64,000 nucleotides of DNA from an uncultured Clostridia bacterium (GTDB lineage Bacteria; Bacillota; Clostridia; TANB77; CAG-508): NCBI GenBank assembly GCA_934149075.1, contig CAKPDR010000007.1, forward strand, positions 1-64,000, in the 5' to 3' direction. This document shows, piece after piece, positions 6,861-16,630 of the stretch. The notes beneath the pieces are model-generated. The model was not told where the DNA came from and did no database searches. It worked only from the letters and a program-made list of their open reading frames with translations. The position numbers were made by a program, and so were the translations under genes. The stretch's first letter is position 1; every line of letters begins with the position of its first letter.

Positions 6861-9224
6861 ATGAAATTAAGTACAAATTTTGTAAAAGATTATGTAGATA
6901 TAGATGTAGATATAAATCAATTAGCAGAAGATATGACAAGGGTAGGAAATGAATATGATTCTGCTGGAAAGTTGATTAATGCTACAAAGTTAGTAATTGG
7001 TGAGATTATTGAATGTGTTGACCATCCAGATTCTGACCACTTACATTTATGCAAGGTAAATATAGGAACAGAAGTATTAGATATAGTATGTGGTGCACCT
7101 AATGCTAGAAAAGGTTTAAAAGTCATTGTTGCATTAGATGGAGCAGTTTTACCAGATAAGACTATAAAAAAAGGTATGATAAGAGGTCAAGAGTCAAATG
7201 GTATGTTGTGCTCAATTGCTGAATTGGGTATAGAACATAAATTTTTAAAACCAGAGGATTCAGAGGGAATTGCTGAACTTGGAAATGATGCTGTACCTGG
7301 AGATGATCCAATCAAATATATGGGAATGGATGATGGAGTAATAGATTTTGAATTGACGGCCAATAGAGGTGATTTACTAAGTATATTAGGTATGGCTTAT
7401 GAAATTGGTGCAATTTATGATAAAACTGTTAAAGATGTTGATTTAGAACATAAAGAACAAGGTGAAGATATTAATAAATCTTTTATATCAGAGGTTAAAA
7501 CAGAAAATTGTAAAATGCTATTAGTTAAAAAAGTAGAAGATGTTGAAATTAAAGAAAGCCCTGCTTTTATTAAAAATAGATTAATTGCTTCTGGAATAAG
7601 ACCTATTAATAATGTTGTTGATATAAGCAATTATGTTATGCTTGAACTTGGTCAGCCATTGCATTTCTATGATGCAGATAGACTTGGAAATAAGCTAGTT
7701 GTTAGAATGGCTGATGAAGGAGAAAAATTAACTACTTTAGATGGGAATGAAAGAATATTAAGTAATAATGATATCGTAATTGCTGATAGTACACATAGTG
7801 TTGGATTAGCTGGAGTTATGGGTGGATTAGAAACTGAAGTTGAAGAAAATACAAAAAATATAATTATTGAATCTGCAATATTCGATTCTGTAAAAGTAAG
7901 AGTAACTTCTAATAAAATCCTAAGAAGTGAAGCAAGTAATAGATTCGAAAAGGGTCTTGACCCTAATAGAACATATATGGCAATTGAAAGAGCTTGTGCG
8001 TTATTAGAAAAATATGCAAATGGAAAAGTTGTGACAGGAACTGTTGTATATGATACAACTAATAAAGATGACAAAGAAATTGACATAACATTTAAAAATA
8101 TAAATGATGTATTAGGAACTGTTATACCAAATGAAGAAATTCTTAACGTATTTAGAAAATTAGGATTTACATACAAAGTTAATGGTGAGATTGTAACAGT
8201 TAAAGTGCCTTCAAGAAGATTAGATATTTCAATTAAAGAAGATCTAATTGAAGAAGTAAGTCGTATATATGGTGTTGATAATATACAAGGAAAATTACCT
8301 GTTGTTCCAATGAGAAAAGGAAGTTATGATAAAACACAAAGAGAAATCAGAAATAAAATGATAGCTTTAGGTTTAAATGAAACCTTATCATATATATTAA
8401 TAAATGATAAGGAAGTAAATGGATATACTTTAGATGAGTTTGAATCATTAAAATTATTAGACCCAATTACAGAAGATAGAAATACTTTGAGATATAGTAT
8501 AATTCCATCATTATATAAAATTTATGAATATAATTATGCACGTGGACAAAAAGATGTATCAATATTTGAAATTGGAAAAGGCTTCTATAAAAAAGGAGAA
8601 GTATATGGAGAAGATACAAAATTATGTGTATTAATGACTGGAAAATATTATTTGGGATTAAATAACACAAAAAACGTAGACTTCTATACAATTAAGGGAG
8701 TTGCTGAGGAGATTCTTGATTATCTTGGATATGCAGGAAGATATAGCTTTATGAAAAAAGATATGCCAAAAGAAATGCATCCTGGTCAAAGTGCTATTAT
8801 AAATGTAAATGGTACAGATATTGGAATGATTGGAAAAGTACATCCAAATGTTACAAAAGAAGATGTTTTTGTACTTGAAATTAATTTAGATGAATTGTTC
8901 AAGAAAAAAGTTGGAAAAATGAAATATAAAGAAATTTCAAAATTTCCAAGTATAAAGAAGGATATTGCATTTGTAGTTGATAAATCTTTAACATCAAAAG
9001 AAATTGAAAAGGTTATTAAAAATGCAGGAGGAAGTTTGCTTACAGAAATTGAAGTTTTTGATGTTTATACAGGTGCTATAATTGGATTAGATAAAAAATC
9101 TATTGCGTATTCATTAACTTTTTCAGATAATAAAAAGACTTTGACTGATGAGGTTGTTAATGGCTTAATGGAGAAAGTTATGGAAAATGTTTGTAAAAAG
9201 TTTGGAGCAGATGTTAGAAAATAG
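6861..9224 (+). CDS. pheT: Phenylalanyl-tRNA synthetase beta subunit
   Basis: A 787-residue beta subunit. Order of domains: an N-terminal tRNA-binding (EMAP-like) domain at about 40-150 (CKVNIGTEVLDIVCGAPNA), the B3/B4 editing region (HFYDADRLG..GVMGGLETEV), B5 at about 400-475, a catalytic-like core, and a C-terminal anticodon-binding FDX-ACB domain of about 90 residues (YKEISKFPSIKKDIAFVVD). It edits Tyr-tRNA-Phe and binds tRNA. Strong AAAGGAGG site; same transcript as pheS. Confidence 0.95.
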   Translation: MKLSTNFVKDYVDIDVDINQLAEDMTRVGNEYDSAGKLINATKLVIGEIIECVDHPDSDHLHLCKVNIGTEVLDIVCGAPNARKGLKVIVALDGAVLPDKTIKKGMIRGQESNGMLCSIAELGIEHKFLKPEDSEGIAELGNDAVPGDDPIKYMGMDDGVIDFELTANRGDLLSILGMAYEIGAIYDKTVKDVDLEHKEQGEDINKSFISEVKTENCKMLLVKKVEDVEIKESPAFIKNRLIASGIRPINNVVDISNYVMLELGQPLHFYDADRLGNKLVVRMADEGEKLTTLDGNERILSNNDIVIADSTHSVGLAGVMGGLETEVEENTKNIIIESAIFDSVKVRVTSNKILRSEASNRFEKGLDPNRTYMAIERACALLEKYANGKVVTGTVVYDTTNKDDKEIDITFKNINDVLGTVIPNEEILNVFRKLGFTYKVNGEIVTVKVPSRRLDISIKEDLIEEVSRIYGVDNIQGKLPVVPMRKGSYDKTQREIRNKMIALGLNETLSYILINDKEVNGYTLDEFESLKLLDPITEDRNTLRYSIIPSLYKIYEYNYARGQKDVSIFEIGKGFYKKGEVYGEDTKLCVLMTGKYYLGLNNTKNVDFYTIKGVAEEILDYLGYAGRYSFMKKDMPKEMHPGQSAIINVNGTDIGMIGKVHPNVTKEDVFVLEINLDELFKKKVGKMKYKEISKFPSIKKDIAFVVDKSLTSKEIEKVIKNAGGSLLTEIEVFDVYTGAIIGLDKKSIAYSLTFSDNKKTLTDEVVNGLMEKVMENVCKKFGADVRK

Positions 9225-9240
9225 TATAAATATTTAAAAT

Positions 9241-9278
9241 AAAGATTAGTTTGAAATATAACTAATCTTTTAATTTTA
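9241..9278 (+). terminator. Terminator of pheST
   Basis: AAAGATTAGTT at 9241-9251 pairs with AACTAATCTTT at 9260-9270 and runs into T residues. Confidence 0.8.
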
Positions 9279-9292
9279 CTGTTATAAAATCC

Positions 9293-9321
9293 TTGTCAAA
9301 TGATAAAAAATAGTATATAAT
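9293..9321 (+). promoter_or_regulatory. Promoter for the SNF2 helicase gene
   Basis: TTGTCA at 9293-9298 and a perfect TATAAT at 9316-9321 with a 17-base spacer. The transcript should begin near 9328, which bears on the choice of start codon. Confidence 0.7.
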
Positions 9322-9349
9322 TATAAGCCAAGAAATGGCGAGGGAAGAT

Positions 9350-12300
9350 ATGTTTGTAGATGATGAAATAATAGAAGAATTGTATTATGATGCAGGAAAT
9401 GAAAGAGTACAAAAAGCAAGACTATATGTAAAAACTCAAAGAGTTGAAATAGAAAAAATAAATTATAATGATAAGGATAATTTTGATATAACGGGAAATG
9501 TAACAGGACAAGATATATATAGAACACATATAAGTGTGGAAGGTGGAGAAATAATAGATGTAACTTGTGAATGTCCAGATTATCAGAGCAGATATGCAGC
9601 ATGTAAACATATAGTAGCAACAATGATGGAATTTGATACAAATAGTCAATATGAAAGACTGATAAGAGGGCTTGGTAATGTAAATCAAAACAAAATGCTA
9701 CGAAGTGATTTTAAATATAGAAGCTTTAAACAAATAGTAAATGAATTTTATGCAGAAGAAATGCAAGAAATTGAAGAAGAAAAAGAGCAAGAGTCAAATA
9801 TAGAAAAAGTGAAACTTGAACCTAAAATGATTTATGATAGATATTCGAATAATATGAGAGTAGAATTTAAAATTGGAAATCAAAGAATGTATAAATTAAA
9901 AAATTTAACAGAATTTTATGACAGGATGCTGAATGGAGAAAAATATAAATATGGTAATAAATTAGAATTTACTCACAAAAAAGAAATATTTGAAGAAAGT
10001 CAACAACAAATATTAGAATTCATATTAAAACATTCAGAAATAATAAGATTTGTAAACTCAAATTCAAATTCAAATTATAGATATTATGGAAAAGCTATGA
10101 ATGATGGATATATTATTTTGAATAATAGTGGGTTAGATGAGATATTTGAAATATTAAAAGGAAAACAAATATCATTTCAAAAGGAATATAAAGACGAAAA
10201 AATAGAATTAATAGATGAAAATCCTGATTTGCATTTTGTAATGAAGAAAAAGGGAAAAGAAGAATACAAAATTGTTTTAAACAAAGATATAGACATTATG
10301 AGAGATATTGAAATATTAAAGGGAAAAGATTATAAATATATATTATTAGACAATAAATTATATAAATGTGACAAAAAATATGAACAAACAACTATTAAAT
10401 TATTAAAAATGTTAAAAAATAATTATTTAACAGAATTAGTATTTGGAAAAGAGCAATTGCCAGAATTATTTTCGGTTATATTATTGAAATTAAAAAACAG
10501 TATAGAATTTGAAGGCATAGATGAACAAAAGATAGAACAATATAAGCCAAAGAAACTTGGTGTAAAATTATTTTTAGATTTTGATGAAAATGATTATGTA
10601 TTAGCTGATACAAAATTTTGTTATGGTGAAGAAGAATTTAATCCATTGCAACAAAAAATAGAAATAAAATATCCAAGAGATGTTGTATCAGAAAATAGAG
10701 CATTAAACTTGTTTAGAAAAACAGGTTTCATGTACTATGCTCAAAAAGAATGTTTTATCCTTCCAGAGGAAGAGAAAATATATAATTTTTTAACAAATGA
10801 TATAAATGAATATATGCAAAAATTTGAAGTAATGGTAACAGATAACTTTAAATCTAAAGAAATAAAACAACCTAAAATAGGAAGTTTAGGAGTAAAGGTT
10901 GAAAATAATTTATTGACCATTGATTTAGATAATTTAAATATAGATGTTAAAGAATTAGAAGAAATAATGGCTAAGTATGAATTAAAAAAGAAATATCATA
11001 AATTAAAAGATGGAAGTTTTGTGAATTTAGAAGAGAACCCAGATATAGAATTTATTGACAAATTAATGACTGGTATGGACATAAGTTATAAGGATTTAGA
11101 AAAAGGAAATATTAAATTACCTGTTAATAGGAGTTTATATCTAAATCAGCTATTAAAAACTGTAAAAAATACTCAAATAGATAAAAATTCAGAATATAAA
11201 AAATTAATAAATGGACTAGATAAACAAAATGGAGAAGACGATATAGAAATACCATTAAGTTTAGATAATATTTTAAGATATTATCAAAAAGCAGGATATA
11301 AATGGCTTAAGACATTAGATAATTATAAATTTGGTGGAATATTAGCTGATGATATGGGACTTGGAAAAACAATACAAATGCTATCAATTATTGCTGGATA
11401 TGTTGAAGAAAATTCAGATAGTGAAAAAAGAGCGTCTATAGTAATTTGTCCAAGTTCACTTACATTAAATTGGCAAAATGAATCTCAAAAATTTACTAAT
11501 AAATTGAAAACTCTTGTTATAAGAGGAAGTGCACAAGAACGTAAAAGCCAAATAGAAAAAATGGGGGAATATGATTTAGTAATAACATCATATGATTTAT
11601 TAAAAAGAGATATAGAAACATATAAAGAAAATAAATATCAATTTAGATTTGCAATAACGGATGAAGCACAATATTTGAAAAATAGCAATACTCAAAATGC
11701 AAAAGCAGTTAAAGAAATATTAGCAGATACAAAATATGCTTTAACAGGAACACCGATAGAAAATTCACTTGCAGAATTATGGTCAATTTTTGATTATATA
11801 ATGCCGGGATACTTATTTGGATATAAAAAATTTAAAACAGAATATGAAATGCCAATAGTTAAAGATAATAATCAAAATGCAATGAAGAAGTTAAAGATGT
11901 TAATCGAACCGTTTGTTCTTAGAAGAACAAAAAAAGAAGTTTTAACAGAATTACCAGAAAAAACAATAACAGTTTTGAATAATCAAATGAAGGATGAACA
12001 AGAGAAAATTTATTTAAATTATTTAGCACAAGCAAAACAAGATCTTGCGGAAACTATAAATTTAAGGGGATTTGAAAAAAGTCATATTCAAGTTTTGGCA
12101 GCTTTAACAAGATTACGCCAAATTTGTTGTCATCCAAGTTTATTTATTAAAGATTATCAAGAAGGAAGCAGTAAGTTGGAACAATGTATAGAAATAATAA
12201 AAGATGCTACAGAAGCGGGACATAAAATTTTGCTATTTTCTGGATATACTTCAATGTTTGAAATTATTCAAAAAGAATTAGAAAAAAATGAGATAACATA

Positions 12301-12679
12301 TTTTAAATTAACAGGTTCAACTAAAGTTGACGAGAGAATTAGAATGGTTGATGAATTTAATGAGAATAAAGACATAAAAGTATTTTTGATTTCACTTAAA
12401 GCTGGAGGAACAGGTCTTAATTTAACAGGGGCAGATATGGTTATTCATTATGATCCTTGGTGGAATGCATCAGCAGAGAATCAAGCAACAGATAGAGCAT
12501 ATAGGATAGGGCAGAAAAATAATGTTCAAGTATATAAATTAATTACAAAAAATTCAATAGAAGAAAAAATATATGATTTGCAACAAAAAAAATCAGAGTT
12601 AATTGACAATGTACTTGATACAAAGACATCATTTATTAGTAAGCTTTCAAAAGAAGATATTATGAAATTATTTGAATAA
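9350..12679 (+). CDS. SWIM-domain SNF2/DEAD-like helicase
   Basis: A protein of about 1,109 residues of the bacterial SNF2 family. The N-terminal SWIM zinc motif is C73-x-C75...C85-x-H87. After a long unassigned middle come the helicase motifs: DDMGLGKT (Walker A, about 668-674), TDEAQYLKN (motif II), ALTGTPIENSLAELWSIFDY (motif III), GGTGLNLTGADMVIHYDPWW (motif V) and QATDRAYRIGQ (motif VI). Such proteins translocate on duplex DNA and remodel protein-DNA complexes; the target here is unknown. An ATG at 9335 also opens the frame, but the promoter would leave it only a 7-base leader without a ribosome site, whereas ATG 9350 has GAGGGA just upstream. trmFO follows 11 bases later. Confidence 0.88.
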   Translation: MFVDDEIIEELYYDAGNERVQKARLYVKTQRVEIEKINYNDKDNFDITGNVTGQDIYRTHISVEGGEIIDVTCECPDYQSRYAACKHIVATMMEFDTNSQYERLIRGLGNVNQNKMLRSDFKYRSFKQIVNEFYAEEMQEIEEEKEQESNIEKVKLEPKMIYDRYSNNMRVEFKIGNQRMYKLKNLTEFYDRMLNGEKYKYGNKLEFTHKKEIFEESQQQILEFILKHSEIIRFVNSNSNSNYRYYGKAMNDGYIILNNSGLDEIFEILKGKQISFQKEYKDEKIELIDENPDLHFVMKKKGKEEYKIVLNKDIDIMRDIEILKGKDYKYILLDNKLYKCDKKYEQTTIKLLKMLKNNYLTELVFGKEQLPELFSVILLKLKNSIEFEGIDEQKIEQYKPKKLGVKLFLDFDENDYVLADTKFCYGEEEFNPLQQKIEIKYPRDVVSENRALNLFRKTGFMYYAQKECFILPEEEKIYNFLTNDINEYMQKFEVMVTDNFKSKEIKQPKIGSLGVKVENNLLTIDLDNLNIDVKELEEIMAKYELKKKYHKLKDGSFVNLEENPDIEFIDKLMTGMDISYKDLEKGNIKLPVNRSLYLNQLLKTVKNTQIDKNSEYKKLINGLDKQNGEDDIEIPLSLDNILRYYQKAGYKWLKTLDNYKFGGILADDMGLGKTIQMLSIIAGYVEENSDSEKRASIVICPSSLTLNWQNESQKFTNKLKTLVIRGSAQERKSQIEKMGEYDLVITSYDLLKRDIETYKENKYQFRFAITDEAQYLKNSNTQNAKAVKEILADTKYALTGTPIENSLAELWSIFDYIMPGYLFGYKKFKTEYEMPIVKDNNQNAMKKLKMLIEPFVLRRTKKEVLTELPEKTITVLNNQMKDEQEKIYLNYLAQAKQDLAETINLRGFEKSHIQVLAALTRLRQICCHPSLFIKDYQEGSSKLEQCIEIIKDATEAGHKILLFSGYTSMFEIIQKELEKNEITYFKLTGSTKVDERIRMVDEFNENKDIKVFLISLKAGGTGLNLTGADMVIHYDPWWNASAENQATDRAYRIGQKNNVQVYKLITKNSIEEKIYDLQQKKSELIDNVLDTKTSFISKLSKEDIMKLFE

Positions 12680-12690
12680 AGGGAGTAATT

Positions 12691-14064
12691 ATGAAAGATT
12701 ATATAACAGTAATTGGAGGTGGCCTTGCAGGTTGTGAGGCTGCATACCAAATTGCAAAAAGAGGAATAAAAGTAAAATTATATGAAATGAAACCTGTTAA
12801 ATTTACAGAAGCACATAGTAATAAAAATTTAGCAGAAATAGTATGTAGCAATTCATTTAAATCAAATTTACATACAAATGCATGTGGACTATTAAAAGAA
12901 GAACTTAGGTATTTAGATTCTTTATTAATAAAAATAGCAGACGAAACACAAGTCCCAGCTGGACAAGCATTAGCAGTTGATAGAGAAATATTTGCTCAAA
13001 GAGTAACAGAAGAAATTGAAAAAAATTCATTAATAGAAATTATTCATGAAGAAATAATAAATGTAGAAGAAATGAGCAAAGACGGAATTGTTATTATAGC
13101 AACAGGTCCACTAACATCTTCTGGGATGGCACAAGAAATATCAAAAATTACAGGACAAGATAAACTATATTTTTATGATGCGGCAGCACCTATTATAACA
13201 AAAGAAAGCATAGATTTTAATATTGCGTTTTTCGGAAATAGGTATGATCAAGAAAAACAAAAAGATGAAACGTTAGAAGAATGGAATAAAAGATTAAAAA
13301 ATCAAAATGCAAGTTATATAAATCTTCCAATGAATAAAGATGAATATGAAAACTTTTGTAACGAATTGATAAATGCTGAAATTGTAACATTACATGAATT
13401 TGAAAAAAGAGAGATTTTTGAGGGATGCATGCCAGTTGAAGTAATGGCAAAAAGAGGATTAGATACATTAAGATATGGACCATTAAAACCTGTTGGATTT
13501 GATGATCCAAGAACTGGAAAAAGACCTTATGCAGTTGTACAATTAAGACAAGATGACACAGAAGGTATAATATATAATATTGTTGGATTTCAAACAAATC
13601 TAAAATTTAGAGAACAGAAAAGAGTATTTAGTATGATTCCAGGTCTTCAAAATGCTGAGTTTGTAAAATATGGTGTAATGCATAGAAATACATATATCAA
13701 TTCAACAACATTATTAGATGATACATATAATCTAAAAAGTAATATGAATATATTTTTTGCGGGGCAAATTACAGGTGTTGAAGGGTATGTTGAGTCAATT
13801 TCATCAGGAATGGTAGCAGCTATTAATGCATGTGAAAAATATAATAACTCAGAAAAAATAAGGTTCCCGGAAACAACCATGATTGGAGCGTTAGCAAAAT
13901 ACATTTCAACTGAAAATGATAAATTTCAACCAATGAATGCTAATTTTGGAATAGTTCCTGAATTAGGTAAAAGAATAAAAGATAAAAAAGTTAAATATGG
14001 AAAACTTGCAGATAGAGGAATGAGAGATTTGAATAATATGATAAAAAGCACTGATAAATATTAG
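12691..14064 (+). CDS. trmFO: Folate/FAD-dependent tRNA (m5U54) methyltransferase TrmFO
   Basis: A 457-residue TrmFO, which methylates U54 of tRNA using methylenetetrahydrofolate and FADH2. The N-terminal dinucleotide-binding motif is VIGGGLAGCEAAYQ, followed by the family signature ICSNSFKS-like VCSNSFKSN and later FFAGQITGVEGYVESISSG, which also contacts FAD. Length is normal. It starts 11 bases after the helicase gene with a GGGAG site, so both are probably one transcript. In many Firmicutes trmFO sits beside topA or xerC; the partner here is different. Confidence 0.95.
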   Translation: MKDYITVIGGGLAGCEAAYQIAKRGIKVKLYEMKPVKFTEAHSNKNLAEIVCSNSFKSNLHTNACGLLKEELRYLDSLLIKIADETQVPAGQALAVDREIFAQRVTEEIEKNSLIEIIHEEIINVEEMSKDGIVIIATGPLTSSGMAQEISKITGQDKLYFYDAAAPIITKESIDFNIAFFGNRYDQEKQKDETLEEWNKRLKNQNASYINLPMNKDEYENFCNELINAEIVTLHEFEKREIFEGCMPVEVMAKRGLDTLRYGPLKPVGFDDPRTGKRPYAVVQLRQDDTEGIIYNIVGFQTNLKFREQKRVFSMIPGLQNAEFVKYGVMHRNTYINSTTLLDDTYNLKSNMNIFFAGQITGVEGYVESISSGMVAAINACEKYNNSEKIRFPETTMIGALAKYISTENDKFQPMNANFGIVPELGKRIKDKKVKYGKLADRGMRDLNNMIKSTDKY

Positions 14065-14082
14065 AATTTATCAGTGTTTTTT
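14049..14082 (+). terminator. Terminator overlapping the end of trmFO
   Basis: CACTGATAAAT at 14049-14059 pairs with ATTTATCAGTG at 14066-14076, then six T residues. The trmFO stop codon (14062-14064) lies in the loop. Confidence 0.85.
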
Positions 14083-14181
14083 ATATTACAAAAATATTAC
14101 TTTTATATTACATTTTGATTACAAAAAACGATAAAAAACAAAGAAAATCAACAAAAAATGAAAAAAAGGTAATAAAAATGC

Positions 14182-14210
14182 TTGTAGAAAAAATTATATT
14201 ATGTTAAAAT
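14182..14210 (+). promoter_or_regulatory. Promoter for the coiled-coil protein gene
   Basis: TTGTAG at 14182-14187 and TAAAAT at 14205-14210 with a 17-base spacer. Confidence 0.5.
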
Positions 14211-14282
14211 AGGATATATGGTGAGATAGATAACTAAAGAAAGGAGTTTATTGAGTAATTATATTACTTGATAGGTTTAAAA

Positions 14283-15824
14283 ATGAACGATTTAGAGGAA
14301 ATAAAAAGAATTATAAAAAATTTTGTTAATGAGGCAGAACAAACAAAAGCACAAATACAAGAATTAGAAAATCAAAGAATGCAATTAGCAAATCAAAGAA
14401 ATGAGAAAAAACAGGATAATATGAATTATTGGGCTACTGATATTAATGCGCTTGGACAAAAAATTTCTGAATTAGGTAATGAGAGTCAAAAATTACAAAA
14501 TAAACTCAACTTTAAATTTAATGAAGTAAAAAAGATAGTTGATTTGACAATTGATAATGCGATAACAGATAAAATAAGAAAAGTACGCAAAATGGAAGAA
14601 GAAAAGCAAGAGATAGAAGAGGAAATATCAAGTCAATCAGGAAAAAATATAGAATATGAAATTCGAAAACAGGAATTTTTCGAGAGATTTGGAAGAGTTC
14701 CAGAATTGTCTGTAAAAGCTCAAAAAGAGGAGGAAAAACAAGATGAACAAAACTCTTTTTTCAAGCAAAAAATAAATGAAATAGAGGGTTACATTATAAA
14801 TATGGAAAAAGGACTTGTAGAGTTTGCAACAGTAAAAAGAGAATTTAAGAATAAAAATTGGGACTACATTTTTGAAAAGACGAATGCAGAAGAAAAAGAA
14901 ACAATACAAAATATAGAAACTGTAGAAGAAACAGTGAAATTACCTCTAGTAGAAGAATTTCAAGTAGAAGAACAAGAGCCAATAGAATATATAAATGTTC
15001 AAGAATTTGAGCCTATACCAAATATTGAAATAGGGGAAATAGAGATAGATTCTGTCAGTGAAACTAAACAAGATAAAAAACAGGAGACAGAAGTTATTAG
15101 TGAACAAGAACAATCAGATGAGGTAGAAATACTTGCTAGAGCTATAGTTGAAGAAATTATAGCAGAACAAACTAGAAGTAATGAAAAGTTAAATGAAGTA
15201 AAAACAGGAGAATTAGAACCAAAAGAGAAATCAAAGATAAACCATATAACAACAAAGATAAAAAAAGAAAATATAACATTATCAAATATTATTGTAAAAG
15301 AAGAAGATAGAGAGATTGTATATAAAGCTATGGTTAGCAATGGAGAAGAAATTAAAATATATCCAACACAAGAAATAAGAAATATATTGTTAAATGAGAA
15401 AGAATACAAAAATGAAATTAAGGAATTGGTAATGGATTATGCTATGGGGGAACATAAAACGTTTGATAATGTTGCTATAAGAAAAATGGATCCAACAATA
15501 TGTATGGTATTAGAAGTATTTGCAAAGAGATATAATTTTGACGAAAGAAATTTAATATATAATTATACAATGTCATTTTCAAAAAAATGTTTTGATGAAA
15601 TAGACACAATAATTCCTATAACATATAATTTAGCATATTTAAAAAATACAAATTTGAGCAATAAAGAAAAGAAAGTTATTTCAAAAATATGTAAAAATGC
15701 TAGTACAAATGAGAACATAGATATTATTGGTGGTATAACAGGATTTAGTAAAATCAAATATATGTTTAAAAGATTATTTAATTTAAAAAACATTGATGCT
15801 CTACCTGAAGGAAAATGTGAATAA
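14283..15824 (+). CDS. Unknown coiled-coil protein with acidic linker
   Basis: About 513 residues, not recognised. Residues 1 to about 180 are heptad-rich coiled coil (long Lys/Glu/Gln stretches such as AQIQELENQRMQLANQ). Residues about 210-320 are a Glu-rich low-complexity linker. The C-terminal 190 residues look folded, with a beta-like start (REIVYKAMVSNGEEIKIY) and then helices around a DPTICMVLEVF segment (Asp403). No signal peptide or membrane helix. The ATG at 14283 lacks a good ribosome site. AAGGAG at 14241-14246 instead precedes a six-codon mini-ORF (TTG 14251 to TGA 14271) that overlaps an in-frame TTG at 14268, so coupled initiation is possible. Its C-terminus resembles that of the protein at 20870-22633. 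Confidence 0.75.
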   Translation: MNDLEEIKRIIKNFVNEAEQTKAQIQELENQRMQLANQRNEKKQDNMNYWATDINALGQKISELGNESQKLQNKLNFKFNEVKKIVDLTIDNAITDKIRKVRKMEEEKQEIEEEISSQSGKNIEYEIRKQEFFERFGRVPELSVKAQKEEEKQDEQNSFFKQKINEIEGYIINMEKGLVEFATVKREFKNKNWDYIFEKTNAEEKETIQNIETVEETVKLPLVEEFQVEEQEPIEYINVQEFEPIPNIEIGEIEIDSVSETKQDKKQETEVISEQEQSDEVEILARAIVEEIIAEQTRSNEKLNEVKTGELEPKEKSKINHITTKIKKENITLSNIIVKEEDREIVYKAMVSNGEEIKIYPTQEIRNILLNEKEYKNEIKELVMDYAMGEHKTFDNVAIRKMDPTICMVLEVFAKRYNFDERNLIYNYTMSFSKKCFDEIDTIIPITYNLAYLKNTNLSNKEKKVISKICKNASTNENIDIIGGITGFSKIKYMFKRLFNLKNIDALPEGKCE

Positions 15825-15840
15825 AAATACAATAAAAATA

Positions 15841-15869
15841 TTGACATAACAATAAAAAAATGATAAAAT
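15841..15869 (+). promoter_or_regulatory. Promoter of the str operon
   Basis: A perfect TTGACA at 15841-15846 and TAAAAT at 15864-15869, 17-base spacer, about 75 bases before rpsL. Confidence 0.75.
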
Positions 15870-15871
15870 AT

Positions 15872-15921
15872 AAACCGCAGTAAAACTGGCAATATATGCT
15901 AGCTTTATAGCGGTTTATTTT
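15872..15921 (+). promoter_or_regulatory. Leader stem-loop of rpsL
   Basis: AAACCGC at 15872-15878 pairs with GCGGTTT at 15910-15916, with an inner CTGGC/GCTAG stem, and is followed by ATTTT. It starts at or just after the predicted transcription start. It could act as an attenuator or as a binding site for a ribosomal protein of the operon; the sequence does not decide. Confidence 0.5.
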
Positions 15922-15945
15922 AACAAAGAAAGAGGTGAAATTTAA

Positions 15946-16359
15946 GTGCCAACAATTAATCAATTAGTAAGAAAAGGAAGACAAACTTCAAAGGCAAAAT
16001 CAACAGCACCAGCTCTACAACATGGATGGAATTCAAAAAACAAAACATTAACAAATAATAGAGCACCACAAAAAAGAGGTGTATGTACAGTTGTAAAAAC
16101 AGTAACACCTAAAAAACCAAACTCAGCTTTAAGAAAAGTTGCCAGAGTTAGACTTTCAAACGGTTATGAAGTAACATCTTATATCCCAGGAATAGGACAT
16201 AACCTACAAGAACACAGTGTAGTTCTAATTAGAGGAGGAAGAGTAAAAGACCTTCCAGGTGTTAGATACCATATTATTAGAGGAACATTAGATACAGCAG
16301 GAGTAAAAGACAGAATGCAAGCTCGTTCTAAATATGGAGCTAAGAGACCTAAAAAATAG
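15946..16359 (+). CDS. rpsL: 30S ribosomal protein S12
   Basis: A 137-residue S12 at the decoding centre. Landmarks are RGVCTVVKTVTPKKPNSALRKVARVRL (here quoted in part: TPKKPNSALRK), IPGIGHNLQEHSVVLIRGGR and DLPGVRYHIIRG. It starts with GTG at 15946, supported by AGAGGTGA about 8 bases upstream. Lys residues of the PNSA and DLPGVRY loops match the streptomycin-sensitive form. First gene of the str operon, followed by a 271-base gap with a long hairpin element before rpsG. Confidence 0.96.
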   Translation: MPTINQLVRKGRQTSKAKSTAPALQHGWNSKNKTLTNNRAPQKRGVCTVVKTVTPKKPNSALRKVARVRLSNGYEVTSYIPGIGHNLQEHSVVLIRGGRVKDLPGVRYHIIRGTLDTAGVKDRMQARSKYGAKRPKK

Positions 16360-16369
16360 AAAATTAACT

Positions 16370-16474
16370 AAATCAGGCATCTTGCACATTTTCGACATCT
16401 ATTGCAAAAATCGGCATACAAACGGATAGTCTCATCTTGCAATAAATATCAAAAATGCACAATATACCTAATTT
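16370..16474. repeat. Long hairpin element, copy A (rpsL-rpsG gap)
   Basis: Arms 16370-16407 and 16437-16474 are complementary over 38 positions: 30 are Watson-Crick, seven are A-C on the plus strand (G-U if the minus strand is RNA), and one is a true mismatch. The innermost eight pairs (TATTGCAA/TTGCAATA) are perfect. The element begins 10 bases after the rpsL stop codon. Its outer sequence TAAATCAGGCATCTT recurs exactly after rpoB (49417-49431), and its arm resembles that of copy B. The rest of the gap holds smaller stems (CTAAATT/AATTTAG near 16512-16535; GGAAAG/CTTTCC near 16560) and the rpsG ribosome site. Confidence 0.8.
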
Positions 16475-16630
16475 ATTTGATTTTTAATTATTTAGATTAG
16501 TGCACACAATTTACTAAATTAAGGTACTTAAATTTAGAATAGATTATGTAGCACTATGCGGGAAAGAATAAACTTTCCAGAGTAACTTAGATATCTTATA
16601 GATATCAAAAAAGAAAAGGAGTGAAGAATA

